From Actinomycetota bacterium (GTDB taxonomy: Bacteria > Actinomycetota > Actinomycetes > Nanopelagicales > Nanopelagicaceae), in assembly GCA_947380835.1 (NCBI GenBank), contig CANCSL010000061.1, positions 1 to 5,842 of the forward strand: a stretch of 5,842 bases of DNA, given 5' to 3'. The position numbers and the translations under genes were made by a program. Below, piece by piece: positions 5,768 to 5,842 of the stretch. How positions within the stretch are numbered: position 1 is the first letter of the stretch; each line of letters opens with the position of its first letter. The notes beneath the pieces were generated by a model. That model was given only the letters and a program-made list of their open reading frames with translations. It did no database searches and was not told where the DNA came from.

Positions 5768-5840
5768 GGCCCCGTCGTCTAGCGGCCTAGGACTCTGGCT
5801 TCTCAAGCCAGCTACGAGGGTTCGAATCCCTTCGGGGCTA
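5768..5840 (+). tRNA. tRNA-Glu (anticodon CTC)
   Basis: A full 73-base cloverleaf can be drawn, ending two bases before the window edge. The acceptor stem GGCCCCG (5768-5774) pairs with CGGGGCT (5833-5839), the first pair being a G-U wobble; the discriminator is A 5840. The D stem is GTCT/GGAC (5777-5780 with 5790-5793). The anticodon stem CTGGC/GCCAG encloses loop TTCTCAA, with anticodon CTC at 5802-5804, reading GAG. The variable region is CTAC. The T stem GAGGG/CCCTT surrounds loop TTCGAAT. The next bases are CT, so CCA is not encoded. It supplies Glu-tRNA for translation and possibly for tetrapyrrole synthesis, and it is a substrate of the nearby GluRS. Confidence 0.96.
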
Positions 5841-5842
5841 CT

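Overview
The window reads as ordinary chromosomal core sequence of an actinobacterium. It has moderate GC (about half, by eye) and very tight gene packing. Every protein gene and both tRNAs lie on the + strand. The PhoH, CNNM/CorC, degenerate cytidine-deaminase-like and FAH/GluRS proteins resemble actinobacterial versions as I remember them. Moderate GC with almost no intergenic space suggests a streamlined lineage, such as freshwater Nanopelagicales-type Actinobacteria. That placement is inference and was not tested by any search.

Layout. Positions 1-213 hold the C-terminal part of a HIT-family protein cut by the window edge. It is followed by a PhoH-family ATPase (231-1235), the rRNA-maturation endoribonuclease YbeY (1238-1678), a membrane CNNM/CorC ('hemolysin') protein with paired CBS domains (1675-2967), and a 106-residue cytidine-deaminase-like protein with no zinc ligands (2957-3277). 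Then come a fumarylacetoacetate-hydrolase-family enzyme (3294-4085), glutamyl-tRNA synthetase gltX (4075-5535), tRNA-Gln(CTG) (5628-5699) and tRNA-Glu(CTC) (5768-5840). The largest non-coding gap is 92 bases, between gltX and tRNA-Gln.

How the genes fit together. PhoH and YbeY are a long-known neighbour pair linked to RNA and ribosome maturation. The cluster HIT-phoH-ybeY-corC-deaminase-like is normally followed by the GTPase gene era in actinobacteria. Here that place is taken by a second familiar actinobacterial block, FAH-gltX-tRNA-Gln/tRNA-Glu. GluRS and its adjacent tRNAs form a functional unit: in lineages with GatCAB, one GluRS charges both tRNA-Glu and tRNA-Gln with glutamate. Junctions of 4 and 11 bases of overlap, or gaps of 2-17 bases, suggest one operon or two abutting operons with translational coupling.

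I found no mobile element, CRISPR array, phage gene or clearly new system. The points worth a second look are the zinc-less deaminase relative, the loss of a usually acidic residue in the CNNM membrane domain, the missing era, the conserved but unexplained FAH-gltX pairing, and the acceptor-stem identity pairs of the two tRNAs.
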